Origin: Cinclus cinclus
Taxonomy: Eukaryota > Chordata > Aves > Passeriformes > Cinclidae
Reading direction: 5' to 3'
NCBI RefSeq assembly: GCF_963662255.1
Contig: NC_085060.1
Span: 13,611,925-13,675,924 of the forward strand
Length of the DNA stretch: 64,000 nt
The position numbers were made by a program, and so were the translations under genes. Shown here one piece after another: positions 1 through 12,600 of this stretch (its first letter is position 1; every line of letters begins with the position of its first letter). A model generated the notes under the pieces. It was not told where the DNA came from. It ran no database searches and saw only the letters and a list, made by a program, of their open reading frames with translations.

Positions 1-1230
1 TTTTGGAGGGGGGAAGCATGGGGCTGGGAGCAGGATCCCTCTCCAAGATGAGCCTGGCAGCCCCCACAGTCGTGGGGGGCCAGAAGAATTCACTGTCACA
101 CAATGAGGCTTTGTGTGAGTGAGGGTTGGCATAAAGGGTTTGTTGAAGCTGCCTCAGAGGCTTTTCTGGTGTCCCTAAAGAAGGCTGGCAGTGGCAGTTG
201 GCTTCTGTCCAGCCTGGAAATATCTGGGGTGTGGTGCCCTGGAGTACGGGATGGGCACGGGATGGGCACGGGATGGGCACTTGGTGTCCCTGGGCATGGA
301 ATGTCTCTCCTCCATGCCTGAAGGAAAGGACATCTCTGGACAGTGGTTTTGACTGAACAGGTGTCAAGGGAAGATGTGCCCGATGCTGTTTGCTGTAGAT
401 GCTGCTCTGATGCTCCTGACAGGGAGGAGCCCCATGTCCCTGCCAGCCCCCACTGCTGCTGCCTGCCCGTGCCCTGAGCCCCCTCAGCTTTGCAGTGCTC
501 TGCTCTCGGGGTGTCCACAAGACCAGCCTGGCTCTGATGGGGTTTGACAGCAACCCCAGGGTCCTGAGGGCAACTGGGGAGGGTCTCCTACCACTGGTCT
601 CTGAACTGTAGTGGAGCCAGGCAGTGGGTCATGGTGGCAATCCTTCAGAGACCCCAGAGTGCTGGAATGTGACAAACTGGGAACTGGTGGCCTTGCAAAA
701 ACCCCTGGGTCCTGTCACCTCCATTCTCTCACCTGCTCATGCTTGGAGGTATCAGGGGATTTGATTGTTGCCACCCATGAGCTGTTGAGTCCCCCATCCT
801 GTGTCCCAGACCTGATACCATGTCCCCAGTTCTGCCCAAGAAGCTGCACTGGACAGGGTTTACCTCTGGGTTTGGATGTAGGAAAGCTGGTACATAAATG
901 GCCCAGCCCTCCACTAGTGAGAGGAGGCTGGTGTGAATTCATGCCAGGGATTCATCTTGCAGACACCTGCCCTTGCAGGGAGCCAGCACTGCACCTCACA
1001 AGATTCTTCTATCCTGGGAGTTAATCCCAACCCTTGGCCAGAATTAGGGCTGGGATCCTCCCCAGACAGCAGCTGTCACCAGAACTATGTGCAAAAATAC
1101 CCAAGCAGCTCAGATGTAATCTATTAAATGGCATTTCATCGTGCCAGCCAGAGGAGGAGGAGGAGATGTCTCTGTTGCCTATGGTTATTTTTTAGCTGCT
1201 GAGTGTGCTGTCAGTGGCAGGTACCAGGGG

Positions 1231-1267
1231 TGTGAGTGTGAGTGTGAGTGTGAGTGTGAGTGTGAGT
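1231..1267. repeat. (TGTGAG)n microsatellite
   Basis: About six tandem copies of TGTGAG. It lies in noncoding 5' flank with no gene context. Confidence 0.9.
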
Positions 1268-1952
1268 ACACACGTGTGCTGCCAGCCTGCCCCGTGCCAC
1301 GCTCGGGCGTTTTTCCATGGGAGCCTCCTTGATCCAGCTAATAATAAGAACTGCTGCAATTCCTTGGGCTCCTCTGGTTCCTGCCTTGGGGGCAGGGGAT
1401 TAATGTCCCAGGATTAATGTCCCAGCCAGGCTCCAGCAGCTCAGTGCTATTCCCAGGGGTAGGAAAAACTGCCTGGTGAGCATTCTTCTTATGTCCCCTT
1501 TTGTATTTAAAAATGCAGCCTGATTTATATTTCTTGTTTTCACAAAGGCATCTTGAAAAGAGCTAGAGAGCAGTAGCAGCAGGTTTTTTCTGGAGTTGTA
1601 TCCTGCGTGGGAGTCTCTGTAGATGCTCCCAAACAGTAACTCTTGGGTTCTTGAATACAAATGGAGTTGAAATTGAATGGGAATTCAATTCAATAGCTCT
1701 CAAAAAAACTCAGTTTCCTTCAGGATCACTTGTGTCTATTTGTAATTTGTGTATCTTGTCTATAGGATCTAAGAAATGTCATCATGTCAGTTATCCTCTT
1801 TTAAGTGCATTTAAATTACGTTAAATTTAAATAGCCCCATGCTGAGCACAGCCCCAGGCCCCTGTTGAACTCCCCAAGTTTTCTGGCTCTGGGAATTGGG
1901 ACAGGAGCACCCCCCAGCTGATGCAGCAGAAATTCCCCAAAACTATCATGGA

Positions 1953-1980
1953 CCTTTTTTTTTTTTTTTTCTTTTTTTTC
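1953..1980. repeat. T-rich homopolymer tract
   Basis: A run of T interrupted by a single C. It could be a retroposon tail on the minus strand, but no body of a retroposon is evident beside it. Confidence 0.85.
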
Positions 1981-4049
1981 AGTGAAACTTGGAGGTTTTG
2001 CCAGTCTGCGAGGATTAGTTTGTTTGGTTTTGTGTGTGTGCTAAATCAGTCAGTGTTTGTAAATTCTCTCACTGGTGTTTGCAAACTGGAGCATCCTGTG
2101 TGGGGAAATGCACAGACCCGCCTGTGCCAGGGAGTGCAGGGGGACTCCTGCAGCCCTGTCTGAGGCCACAAGACCTTGGCTTGTCTCTGAGAGTTTCCAA
2201 TGCACATCTGGGCCGAGCACAAGTGTCACTGGCTTTGGAGTGTGAAGCTTCAGCAGGACACAAGGGAGAGGGGACATCCCAGTGTGCTGCCTCAGCCCTC
2301 GGGAAGGGACATTCTGAGGGGATGCCATGGGACTGGCAGGCTGCTCCTTCTGCCGCAGGAGCTGCACGTGGGGATTAAGTGAAAAAGCCTTTCCTCAGCG
2401 CTGCAGCTCGGGTACAGCCCGTGGCTAGTGTGGCAATCCCCACAGTCCCGTGTGTCTTGCACCCTCGCAGTGTCCGTGCCCAGCACATCCCACCCCTGAG
2501 CCACTGGAGACCGGAGCGCATCGGGATTATTTTAAATTAGGAACTTTTTAATTGGGAAGCAGTGGTGGCAAGTGAGCAGGGGGCTCACTGGTGTCATGGG
2601 GCTGCGGGGAGCTGGGCAGTATCTTCTGCTGCCTTTGGGCATCTCTCAGCTGGCTTCTTGTGCTCTGGTCGTGATGGTGCCTCTTTGGTGGCAGCAGAGA
2701 CATTTATTTGGCCTCTTGGGCTGGAGCTGGGCACCGAGGTCTGAGCTCCACTGGGGGGTTCCATGGGGTTCTGTGTGCCGGCCCTTCCCGGGCCCACGGG
2801 AGGGGTTCAGCCCATGTCATTGCTCCCGGGGGCTGCAGTTTCCACGTGTTCTCCCTCCCCCCGTCCCTCTCTCATCGCCCTCCTGGTGTCACAGCCCCAG
2901 CACCGCCAGCACCCGCCCCGTGTCCGGCGCCGGGAGAAGAAAAGGGTCCCTGTTCCCTCTATGCTAATGGGGAAACGCCAGCTCGGCGGGAGCTGCGCCC
3001 TTCCCAGCCCCGGGAAATGCCTGTGCACGGCGGAAAGTGGAAAATCCCCCTGTGCCTCGATTCGGGCTCGGCTCCGAGGGGAGCGCCCCGCTCACAGCCC
3101 GCGGCTCCGGCGGTGCCAGCGGGGACACGGCCACCAGCCCGAGCTGTCACTGATCCTGGGCAACAGCCGGGACAGCAATAGCTCATCAGGACACAGAAAT
3201 AGCTCCGGCCGTGGGCACATGGGATCCTCCAGGCAATGACCTGTTGTGGGAAGAGGCTGTACCTGTCCTCCGAAATACCGGCCCTATCCCAAGACTTTCG
3301 GAGAATGCGGGATGTGTGTGGCACTGCTGGGGCTGGTTGGTGACATCCTGGTGGCTGGCCCAGCTCTGGGCACTGTGGGCAGCAGTGGGAAGCTCTTAGT
3401 GAATGTGTACATTCCTTAGAATCAGCTTCTTAAAATTAACTAAAGTTTAAAATGGGTTCTCATGTGGGTCTGAGGAGGATAGTGACACACACACACACAT
3501 ATACAGATATATTTATTTATAGAATTAATGGATATTGCTTTTGCTTGTCCTGCAAGCTTGTCTGTGGAATAGATACATTAGGAATTTTGGGAAGAGCCAA
3601 ATGCAGCAGTGGGGTCTGTGTCCCTGTGCCACTCAGCAGAAATACCCATTTGATGTGCACAGCTCCTTGTCCCTTCCCCATGGACCCAGTCCCCAGGAGC
3701 TATTCCTGCTGAGGATAGTGTCCTGGCACGCTGAGGAAGGATCCAAGATGTAGCATTACTGGAATGCTTTTGGGATGAAGAAGCTACACAAGTATGCAGA
3801 AACCGCTGTGGTTTGTCTCCCAGACCTGGGAAGGAGACAGCCTGCTTCTGTTTGTGCTAGCTTGGCTCTTTTGGAGGAAGTGGGAGAAGGACCCAGTGCT
3901 GCTGGAGTGAGCAGGGGCAATTATTTGGGTCCTGGCAGGGTTATGGCTGAAGCAGCAGGGCTGCCCCCTTGTCTGCAAGGGCTTGCCTGGTTTGGGGCAG
4001 GACAGAGCCACCTCCCCCAGCCTGTCCTGAGGGCCTGGTGTATGACAGA

Positions 4050-4088
4050 CAGACGGATGGATGGATGGATGGATGGATGGATGGATGG
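4050..4088. repeat. (GGAT)n microsatellite
   Basis: About nine copies of GGAT. A second array of the same unit lies at 53546-53607. Confidence 0.9.
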
Positions 4089-6171
4089 TCAGGTGTCTGT
4101 CTGCCTTCCAGTGTGCTGCCTGTGCCAATGCACGGTGCTGAAGGATGAGCCCCTTCCCTGATTGGAAGAGGAGCCCAGTGCCTCCAAGCCTGGAAGTGCC
4201 TGCCTCTCTGAAGGGACAGTCCCTCCTGTGAGAACTGCCTTCATTCTCAGCCCAGGGCCGGGTGTTCCAGAGCCTGTAGAATAATTGAAGAGTCTCCTTG
4301 GACTCCCTGGAGTGCCAATGGCAGAGCCTTTCACAGGACCCTGTGCTGGCAGTGCACTTCCATGTCCTGGCCATGGTGGTGGTCCCCTGGTAGCCTCAGC
4401 CCCCTGACAGCAGTGCCCAGTGAGCTGGATGGGGATACCTGGCAGTGGGCAGTGCCCCAGCTGCCTTCCTCCCTGCAGGGGACTATTTGCTTGGAGTAAA
4501 AACTGCTGCCCTTGAGGCAGTGGTGGGTGAATTACAGAGGGTGGGTGGCTGTCAGGCAGCAGCACTGGGCTTTAAATCCTGTGGGGTAAATCCTTGCTAG
4601 GAGAGGTGGCCCTGGTGGGCAACAAGGGAGGAGAAAAGAGATTGATGTACAAAGCTTGTGCTGTGCCTTGGTGTTCCCAGCCCTGCTGCACCGGCCCAGT
4701 AACACCAGTAATGCAGGGGACAGGGTGAGGAGCTGCAGCTGGTGCCAAGGTTGGGAGCAGTGCCAGAGCCTGCTGAGGAATGAGTGAGGGGGAGATGGAA
4801 GGAGGCAGCTGGAGCTGGCGCCGGGGCTGATGCTGCCTGTGAGCTGCTGCTGGGGCCACAGCAGGGCCGTGCTGGGCCATGGCAGAGCTGTAGCCACTGC
4901 TGCCAATCCAGGACCCTGCTGCTGGTCAGGTCTGCTGGAGGCTGGATGCTGGAAGTGCCATCCTCTCCAGGCAGGTGCATTTACCCCAGCTCCACTGTGC
5001 TGTGGCTTTCTGTGCTTTTTGTCCTTGCCTTATCCTTATGGTTTAGGGCCCCAGCACCCCGTCCTGGCCTGCCTTGTCTGACACGTGGCACTGGACACAG
5101 CTGTCACAGGCACCAGCTGCTGGGGGTTGGGTACAGACATGTCACCTCCTGAGCAGAACCATTGTGCTCTGGCTCATGTTCCCGTCCGCAGGTCAGAGTG
5201 GAGCTGGCACCAGCGCAAGACGGGCAGTGGGCAGGAGCAATCCACTGCAGAGCCTGATGCCAGTCCAGGGTGGGTAACAGCCACCAAGGGTCCTGCGGGA
5301 GCAGGGCCGAGCCCAGGCATCATCACTGCGCGTCTGCTTGCCCTTGCTCCTTCTGAACTGCTGACACAAAGCATCGGTTTGTGGGGTGCTCTTATGTGCC
5401 TGCAGGAAGAATCCTGGCCCGGGGGGCTGCGAGTGGGGGGCTGGCACAAATGTTTGTGATGTGATCTTTTATTGTGGTGCTTGTGAAGGAGTGGTGTTTG
5501 CAGAAGGCAGATAAGGAGCTGTGAATAGCTGGAGTAAAGGGCTCAGCCATATTTGACGGCTGAGGGGATTCCCCTGTGAATTCCCAATTCCCCTGGGAGG
5601 ATTGCCCTGCTGGGATCCTACCAGCAGGCTGGCCCGGGGTGCTCCTGCTCTGTGACAGGGGTGCCTGCTGTGCCCGCGGTGAGACCATCAGCACCTGAGC
5701 GCCCAGGGATGGCACCATGGCTTGGTACACCTCGTGCCTCACAGGGGAGAGCGCCGGGAGCTGCCAGTCGGCTCGGGCAGGACCGGGGGGACAATCTGAG
5801 CCGTCCAGGGTTTGGGTTTCTAATGTCCTACATGTGCCTTTGACAGCCAAGCTCCCCCTTCTCCTGCTCTGGAGTGTCGGCCACCCCTCGCCCCTTCCCA
5901 CTGCTTGGGAATGGGAGCAGCTCGGAGCGCTCCAGGCAGGAAGGAAAGTCTGGAGCTGTTTAAAACTCGCAATCTTCGGGGAATTTCGATCGAGTCCAAG
6001 CCCGTTCCCAACCAACTGAATAACGGTGCAGGGTTTGAATGCTGGCCCGCCTCCGCCGCTGCCTCCTGCTCCTCCCTCCCTGCCTGCGCTCCGGCCGCTC
6101 CTGCTTTGCCCGCACGGGGCTCTGCGCTCTGCCCGCACCGGGCTCGCTCTGCCCGGCTCCGCAGCTCTGCC

Positions 6172-6225
6172 ATGGGGGTGCCCGGGGGGGCTCTCCCCGC
6201 GGCCGGGGGCAGCACCGGGGTCTAG
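6172..6225 (+). promoter_or_regulatory. uORF in STARD8 5' leader
   Basis: A 17-codon frame starts at an ATG in strong Kozak context (G at -3, G at +4). It ends with TAG 31 nt before the STARD8 start codon, in a different frame. If the transcription start is upstream of 6172, it would be expected to lower translation of the long isoform or route it through reinitiation. Whether it lies in the mRNA is not shown by the sequence. Confidence 0.45.
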
Positions 6226-6256
6226 GGGGCTCTGCCGGCCCCCCCGCCCGCACATC

Positions 6257-6301
6257 ATGCCATTGCTGGATTTCTTCTGGACTTGCTTCAAAAGAGCCAA
6301 G
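6257..6301 (+). CDS. STARD8: STARD8 coding exon 1 (N-terminal 15 codons)
   Basis: Encodes MPLLDFFWTCFKRAK and ends in phase 0 at a strong donor (AAG|GTAAGG). The short hydrophobic and basic N-terminus resembles the start of the human long isoform. The ATG lies in a CpG island. Confidence 0.9.
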
Positions 6302-6593
6302 GTAAGGGAGCGCTGCTCCAGGGGTCCGTCCCTGACACCCTCCGGTTTCAGGAGAAGCCTCTGGACGGGGCGCTGGGGACGCGGCCCCGAGGGGCTCAGA
6401 TTGCTCACGGTGTCGAGTCTGCTCTGGGGGTGTCGTGCCCGCACCCCACGTGCGTGTCAGAGGTTTTAATTTTGGCTCGGCCGTGTGTGGATGCGCTGGT
6501 CCCTGTGCCCTAAGCTCACCCGCTGCCCTTTACTGGGACACCGTGTCCCGGCAGGGGCAGCGCTGGGCGAGCAGGGGGCTGTGCCTGGCTGTG

Positions 6594-6625
<32 letters not shown>

Positions 6626-9600
6626 CTGTGTGTGTGTGTGGTGCACCCTGAGCCCCCCGAGGTGGTCAGCACATGCCAAGAGGCTCCTGCCCCGTGCCTG
6701 CTTGCGTGGTGTGGCCGGGCTGGAACATCCTTCCGAACACAGAGGCTCAGGTCACCCGTGGCGTGGCTGTGGGACCACGGCCAACCTGGAGGGTCAGGGC
6801 AGCCCTGAGTAGGATGACAAAGGAGCAGCAAGGCCAAGGGTCCCCCGTTTTTGATTTCCTGCAGCAGCAGTTCTCATGGCGTGGCATCTGAGATTTTTCA
6901 TTTGGGTTTAGTTCTTCATCTGTCACCTTAATAACAAATGACTCTCCCTGCCTGGTTCTGATCACTGTCGGTTCACTGTGTCCCAGCCTATGCAGTGTGG
7001 TGGGAGGTGAGCTGGGGAGGTTGTGGAGTTGTAGTTAGTGTGAATTTCAGGATTTTCAGATTGGGAAAAGTGGTGAAATCCCTTTACAGGCAGTGCTGTA
7101 CACCAGGCTGTGCTGGGTGAGTGGATCTGCTGTGGTGAAATGAATGTGGAATGCACGCTGTCCCCCGGGCTTTCAGTGCAATGCTTAAAATAGTTGAGTC
7201 TAAAAATGACATTTGTGAAATTCATTGGTAATATTAGTGGCTGTCTTGTCCCTGCTGTCTCATCCCCACTGTCTCTGGAGAGCTTAGCTGTCCTCATTAA
7301 CCCTGCTCATCCCTGTGTGCTGCCCGGTGGCATTGCCATCGTACTGGTGGTGGCATGGACATGGACACTGGGTCCTGCATCAGCACTGGCAGAGCTACAG
7401 CTTGGGATGGCTCCAGCCTGGCCTGCACAGACTCTGCTGCCCACAGGTTTCAGCCTCTTTGGAAGCACCCAGCGGTCCACTGACTTCAGCCCAACATGGG
7501 GTCTGGTGGGTCTGGTGGCCCAGCTGGCCAGGGCACCACCCTTCTGGTTGCCTTCAGTGGACACCAGTGACCTCCTGTAGGGCTGAGGCTTCTGCTTCAG
7601 CCTAGACCCACTCTCCTCCCCATGCCAGTGCTGCTCAGCTGCTCACCACAAGCAGGCGAGGAATTCTCACCTTCCTTGCTGAGGAATTTCTTGAACAGGG
7701 AGAAACGTGCTGGACTCTGTGGGATTAAAGTTTTCCAAGTTAAACGAGGTGGATCTGTGGCTGATGGAAGATTTATTGGGAAAAGGAAGGTGTGGGAACA
7801 GATTTGGCAATGCCAAAGGATCCAGAGGACCTGGGTGACCTCCCTTGTGGACACGGGTGCACTGCGGGGTCGCAGCAATGACTCCAGCCCTGGTGATGGC
7901 ACCCCTCGGGCAGGTGGTGCTGCACAGCAGCAGGGACATGGTTAAGCCTGTCCTCCCTGGCTCATCCTCAGCCCTGCTGCCCTGGCAGGAAGAGGGGTCC
8001 CGGGGCTCCGTGGGAAAGTCCGGCTCAGCAGCGCAGCGCATTCCTGCAGTGATCCTGCTGGCACCTCTGGCTGCTGGAGGGGCTTGTGTGCACCTAGAGA
8101 GAGACTGGGGAGCATCCCAGGCTCTGTGTTCACCTCAGGACCAGGAATGGGGACCTGCTGCTGCTCCTCCACCTCTGCAAATTGCTGCTGTCTCCCAAGT
8201 GCTGCTGAGGCTCTGCTGCTGTGAATCCCATTTCTCGTGGCTTCCCTCAGGAGCCAGGGTGGTGGGTGCATGCTGGGCACACCATGTTTGCCCAGTGCTC
8301 AGGGCTCTTGGGAGTGGAGATGGTGTTTTGAAACCAATGGGGCTGATGCCCTTGGGAGAAGCCATTGCCAGGGCCCTGCTTGTCCTGTGGCTATTGCTGG
8401 TCCCAGCTCCAGATCAGCACTGCTGGTCTCAGGTCACTTCTGGGCAGAGGGGAGGCTGGAGCAGGGGCCAAGTCCAAATGTGAGGGGTAGAATTCCACCA
8501 ATGTGAGAATCAAAAGGATAAAAAAAATCCTGTTTCTTTTTTTCTTTCTTTCTTTTCACAGAAATTCTCCTTGTTAGAAGATAAAAAAGATGCAGGTAAG
8601 CTGCAGCAATAACTTTTGGGGGCAGGGGTGCCCTTGCTGTGGGGCGAGCAGCAGTCATGGGAAGAGGAGACCCCTTTGCTGGGCTCTTCTGCCAGCAGTG
8701 TGGATTTCCCCCAAAACTATTATCTTCGAGAGAATATATTTGCAAAGGGACCTTGGTTCCTATTCAAGTCCTCTTGTCTTTGTGGTGAGCAGCTTTTTGC
8801 TCAGCAGATAATCCCATGGGGAGCTCCAGAGCCTTGGCACTGCAGTGCCACAGGCAGGAAGGTCACCCCTGGCTCAGACCCCCTTGACTTTGTGTGGCTG
8901 GAGTGTCTCACCCGTGACTGTCGGGCAGGAGGGACTTGCAGTGGAGCTGCTGATCCATGGGGATTGTGCATGACTGCTGCTGCCCTGATCAAACCTCTGC
9001 CAAGGTGGGGGCAGAGGCTGGGGTTGGGGCTGCCCTGCCATGAGGGGTTTGTGGGTGCTGGGGAGAGCGGTGGTAGTCTCTGGGAGCAAGAGGAGGAGGA
9101 GGAGGAGGGTGAGGGTGTGTGTGCCAGCAGGACTGGGAACCAGGGATGGGGCTGTGGCAGGGGGGTAGAGGTCCTACCTTTCATCATCCCACTGGTTGGT
9201 GCCATGGGGGTCTTTGAGCAGTGACACCCCCATAGTCAGACCTGTCCCATCCTACACAGGGTGGCCTGTGGCCATTGGCTCTGGTGGCCCTGGAAGTGGA
9301 GGGACCTGGAGCTGGGGTGGCTCTGCAGCTTTGGGCACAGGGCTCACGGCCCATGGATGGCAGCTCTGGTGTCAGAGGTGGGGGCAGTGGGGCTGCCCAC
9401 ACTGCTGGCTGGAGCCCTGGCACCATGGAAAGGGAAACCCACCGTGCAGGGAGCCCATGGGATGTGCCTGGGGATCTCCAGGCAGTTCCCTGCCTGAAGG
9501 GTGATCCACTGAGGGCCTCTTGGTTTCACTCATGTAAGGGTGAAGTGAGCTCTGAGTCTGGCTGGTGAGAGCCCAGAGCACAGAAGAGCTCTGGGTAAGA

Positions 9601-12600
9601 AAAGGCACTTTGGGAGAGAGCCCCAGAGGTATCTTGGGTGGTCTGTGGCCTTTGCATGGGAGAGATTAAGAACATAAATGTCAAGAGCCTGTTAAAAACA
9701 GTTAAATAGCCCTGTGGAAGGGAAGGGGATTAAAGGCTCCTATGGATCACACTGTAACTGGGATTTTGGGGCAAAGAATGTTTATAGGTGTTTTCCCCTT
9801 GTTTAAAACTGCCTGTAGAAGCCAGGTCTCTCCTGGTGAAGGCTCAATGACACTCACATGACCCCAGCTGACACCTGCCTGTCTCATGTCCCTGTCCCAG
9901 CTCTGGATCCTGGAGGGATGCTGGGCAGCCACAGGCTCTGAGGGCAGGAGGAGTAGGAGCTGTATGTCCTGAGCAGGAGCCTCATGACCTGAGCAGCTGC
10001 ACAGCTTCTCACTGTGGGATTTGTCACCTGTGGCTTGATGTGATGCTCCTTGTGTCACTGCAACCTGCAGCAGCACGGTGCCTGGGGCAGGCTGGAGTTC
10101 CTCCTTTCCCATAGATTACTCTAGACAGGGAGCAATCCTGCAGGGGGGTTGTGCCCTCCACTGGGAAGGAGCCAGGGCAGGTCCCTGCTGTCCTTTTCAC
10201 TCATTGTCTCCAGAATGTGCTTGGACAAAGGGGGCATACAGGCTGTGGGCTGGGGGGACACCATTCCCTTCCCTTATGATGATTTTCAGTCTCTTTGGAT
10301 GGGTGGCACAAGGACCTCAGCTCCCCACATGTTGGCATGAGGCAAAGTGGAGTTGGTTCTGGTTTATCCCAGTAGCTCTTGGCAAAGTGTCCCTTCCATC
10401 AGTTCCCAGAGCTTGCCTCTGACTTTTCCCCTCCAGCACTGCTGCTCTGCCAGCACACCTGGCAAACTCCCTTAGCTGCTTTCCAGGCATGGACAGACCC
10501 ATTCCCAGCCCCCTGTTTGGAGCTGTGGTTGTGCTGCCACATCCCCTTCTCTGAACACCAGCTGCGTGAAGTCACTGTGGCTTCCCCCAACATTCAAACA
10601 CCTGGGTATGCCATGGCAGCTCCTGCAGCAGTGATGGTGGAAAACAACTTGAGTTTCACCTGCCTTCTCAGAGGTGATGTTTCAGCTGTGCAGCACATGG
10701 AGACTCCTGTGATCCTACTCTCCCTCCTGCTGCCCTGCCCCATGTCAAAGCCCTCCCTGGCCCACCCTGCAACACCCTCGGCTGGGTGGGACATAGAGCC
10801 CCTGCACAGACCCAAACTGAACCACTGGAACAATCCCAGCTGGGTCGGGTTTCCATGGATTTCCTAACCCTCTGCTTCCTCTCTAGCATTCATTTCCCAT
10901 GTATTGTTCTGGACTGAGCAGAAAGGAAAAGCTTGAAGGAAGGAAAGGCTCACAGCCTGGCCACGCACCTGAAAACTGCATCCTCAGAATAAATTCCTAC
11001 CAACAGCAGCACCAGGCCCCTCCAAAAGGGATCAGGAGGTGCTCTGCCCATGTCATGGAGCAGTGGCTCCTCTGGCTGCTAAAGAACAGGGACAGAGCTG
11101 GTGGCTCCTGCCAGCACAGCCAGACAGTGGTGACATTGCAGTATTTCAGGGTGGGCTCCTGCAGCTGGATGTGGTGAACTAAGAGGGAAAAGCAGCATGA
11201 GAGACTCGGCTGAACTTTTGCCCCTGCATGAAATAATAAGGTTGTATTTACCCAGCATCTGGATTACCGAAAATAACCTGCTAAATTTAGCTGTTGTTGA
11301 TGTGTTGTCACAGCTGAGCTGTTCTTCTCTCCTCGACAAAAATCTCTGCACTGACTTGGTGGGTTTGTGGCCTGATCATGAGGCTCCTGTTCCTCACCTG
11401 ACCTGAGCCCATGCGAAAGGTTCCCTGGATTTGGGGGGAGAAACAGAGACTGTTTTTGTCATTGGTTTTGTCATTGTCTGAATGTGTTGGAAGGGAGAGG
11501 GGCTGGGGGCTGGCAGGGGGCTGTCCTGAGATATGTGGGCATACCAGAGCTGCTGCTCTCAGCACTGAGGCCATGCTCTGGCTGTGGCATCAGAACTAGG
11601 GAGATCAGAGGGGACCCGTGGAGTGGGTGGGATGCTGGATGTAGCAGCAGGGACCCATTCTGGGCACTTCTGGAAGTCGCTGAGAAACTGCAGCTCTTAC
11701 ATGGTGGAAAAAAGTCATGGGGTTGGGTGTGGGTCAGAGAGGTGGGAAGTAGAAAAGCTGAACCGAATGTGATTATTTGTGGTTTTGGTGGGACATGTGA
11801 TGAGGGGATTCTGTGCTGCTCTTTCCTCTTCCTCTTCCCTGCCCTCCTGGGTTCAGGCTTGGCTGGTGAATCACCAGTTTTCATTCTTGTGTCCCTCTGC
11901 CTGTAAAATTTGTGTAGCTCTGACCCCCTGATGCTGCAGCGTCAGAGACCCCTCCCCCAGCTCAGCTCCTTCCTTCTGGGCTTTAATTCCAGGGCTGCAG
12001 GTTTTCCCGTTTCCTGTCGCTAACAAAATACAGATTCCCCCCTCTGGACAGCAGGATCCATTCAGAGGTTGGGGGATTTTCTTTGAAGGCCAGAAAGGAA
12101 GACCCTGGGTTAGAGAGAAGGTTCTTCTGTGTTGGTGAGCTTCAGAGCATGTGGGAAGTGCAGGAAGTGAGCTGGGAAAAAGCCCCTTCATCCACCTCAT
12201 GTCCGGAGTGTCACCAAATTTTTCCCATGGCAGCAAAGAGCAGTTGAGACTCACTATAAAGTAGCTGCAGGCAGAAAGGTACAAATCTATCTGCATCTTC
12301 GGGTGGCTTGCATGAGACTGAAAGGACAGAGAGAGAAGTTCCGCGTGTGGTCATTTCCCTGAAATTATAATGAGAAAATACACTGAAAGCTGGCTGAAAG
12401 GTTTGGCTGGGCAATGGTTTTTCTTTGGTCAGAACGCTGATATGCAGTCTGCCTTAATATGCACAGGAAGGTAATCTTGTGCCTGAAGCAGCCCGTCTGT
12501 CCTTCTGGGCAAAGCTGGTGCAAAGGGAGCAGGCATGGGGCTGCGGGATCCTCCTGGGGCTGTGTGATGCTCACGGGAATTTGTTTTCAAAGCCCGAGAG

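Larger units (their letters stand above)
1..5950. other. 5' flanking DNA, no gene recognised
   Basis: I see no exon with a recognisable protein and no RNA gene in this stretch. The open frames here are short, overlap on both strands and have no family resemblance. It holds simple repeats (listed separately), a T-rich tract near 1953-1980, and generic GC-rich avian intergenic sequence. In mammals the gene upstream of STARD8 is YIPF6; I looked for its membrane-segment coding pattern and did not find it. A distal 3' UTR or noncoding exon cannot be excluded. Confidence 0.5.
5950..6301 (+). promoter_or_regulatory. STARD8: CpG island / promoter region of STARD8 long isoform
   Basis: The sequence becomes CpG- and C-rich here, without a clear TATA box, and surrounds the first coding exon (ATG at 6257). 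This is the usual form of a dispersed CpG-island promoter. The transcription start cannot be fixed from sequence alone. The island contains a short upstream open frame (6172-6225). A long minus-strand frame across the island is a GC-composition artefact. Confidence 0.65.

Noticed and set aside
1..5950. YIPF6 exons in the 5' flank
   Set aside because: Expected from mammalian gene order, but no matching membrane-protein sequence was found.
5392..6444. 350-codon minus-strand frame over the exon 1 CpG island
   Set aside because: It runs over both promoter and intron sequence, has no domain, and CpG islands lack stop codons by composition.
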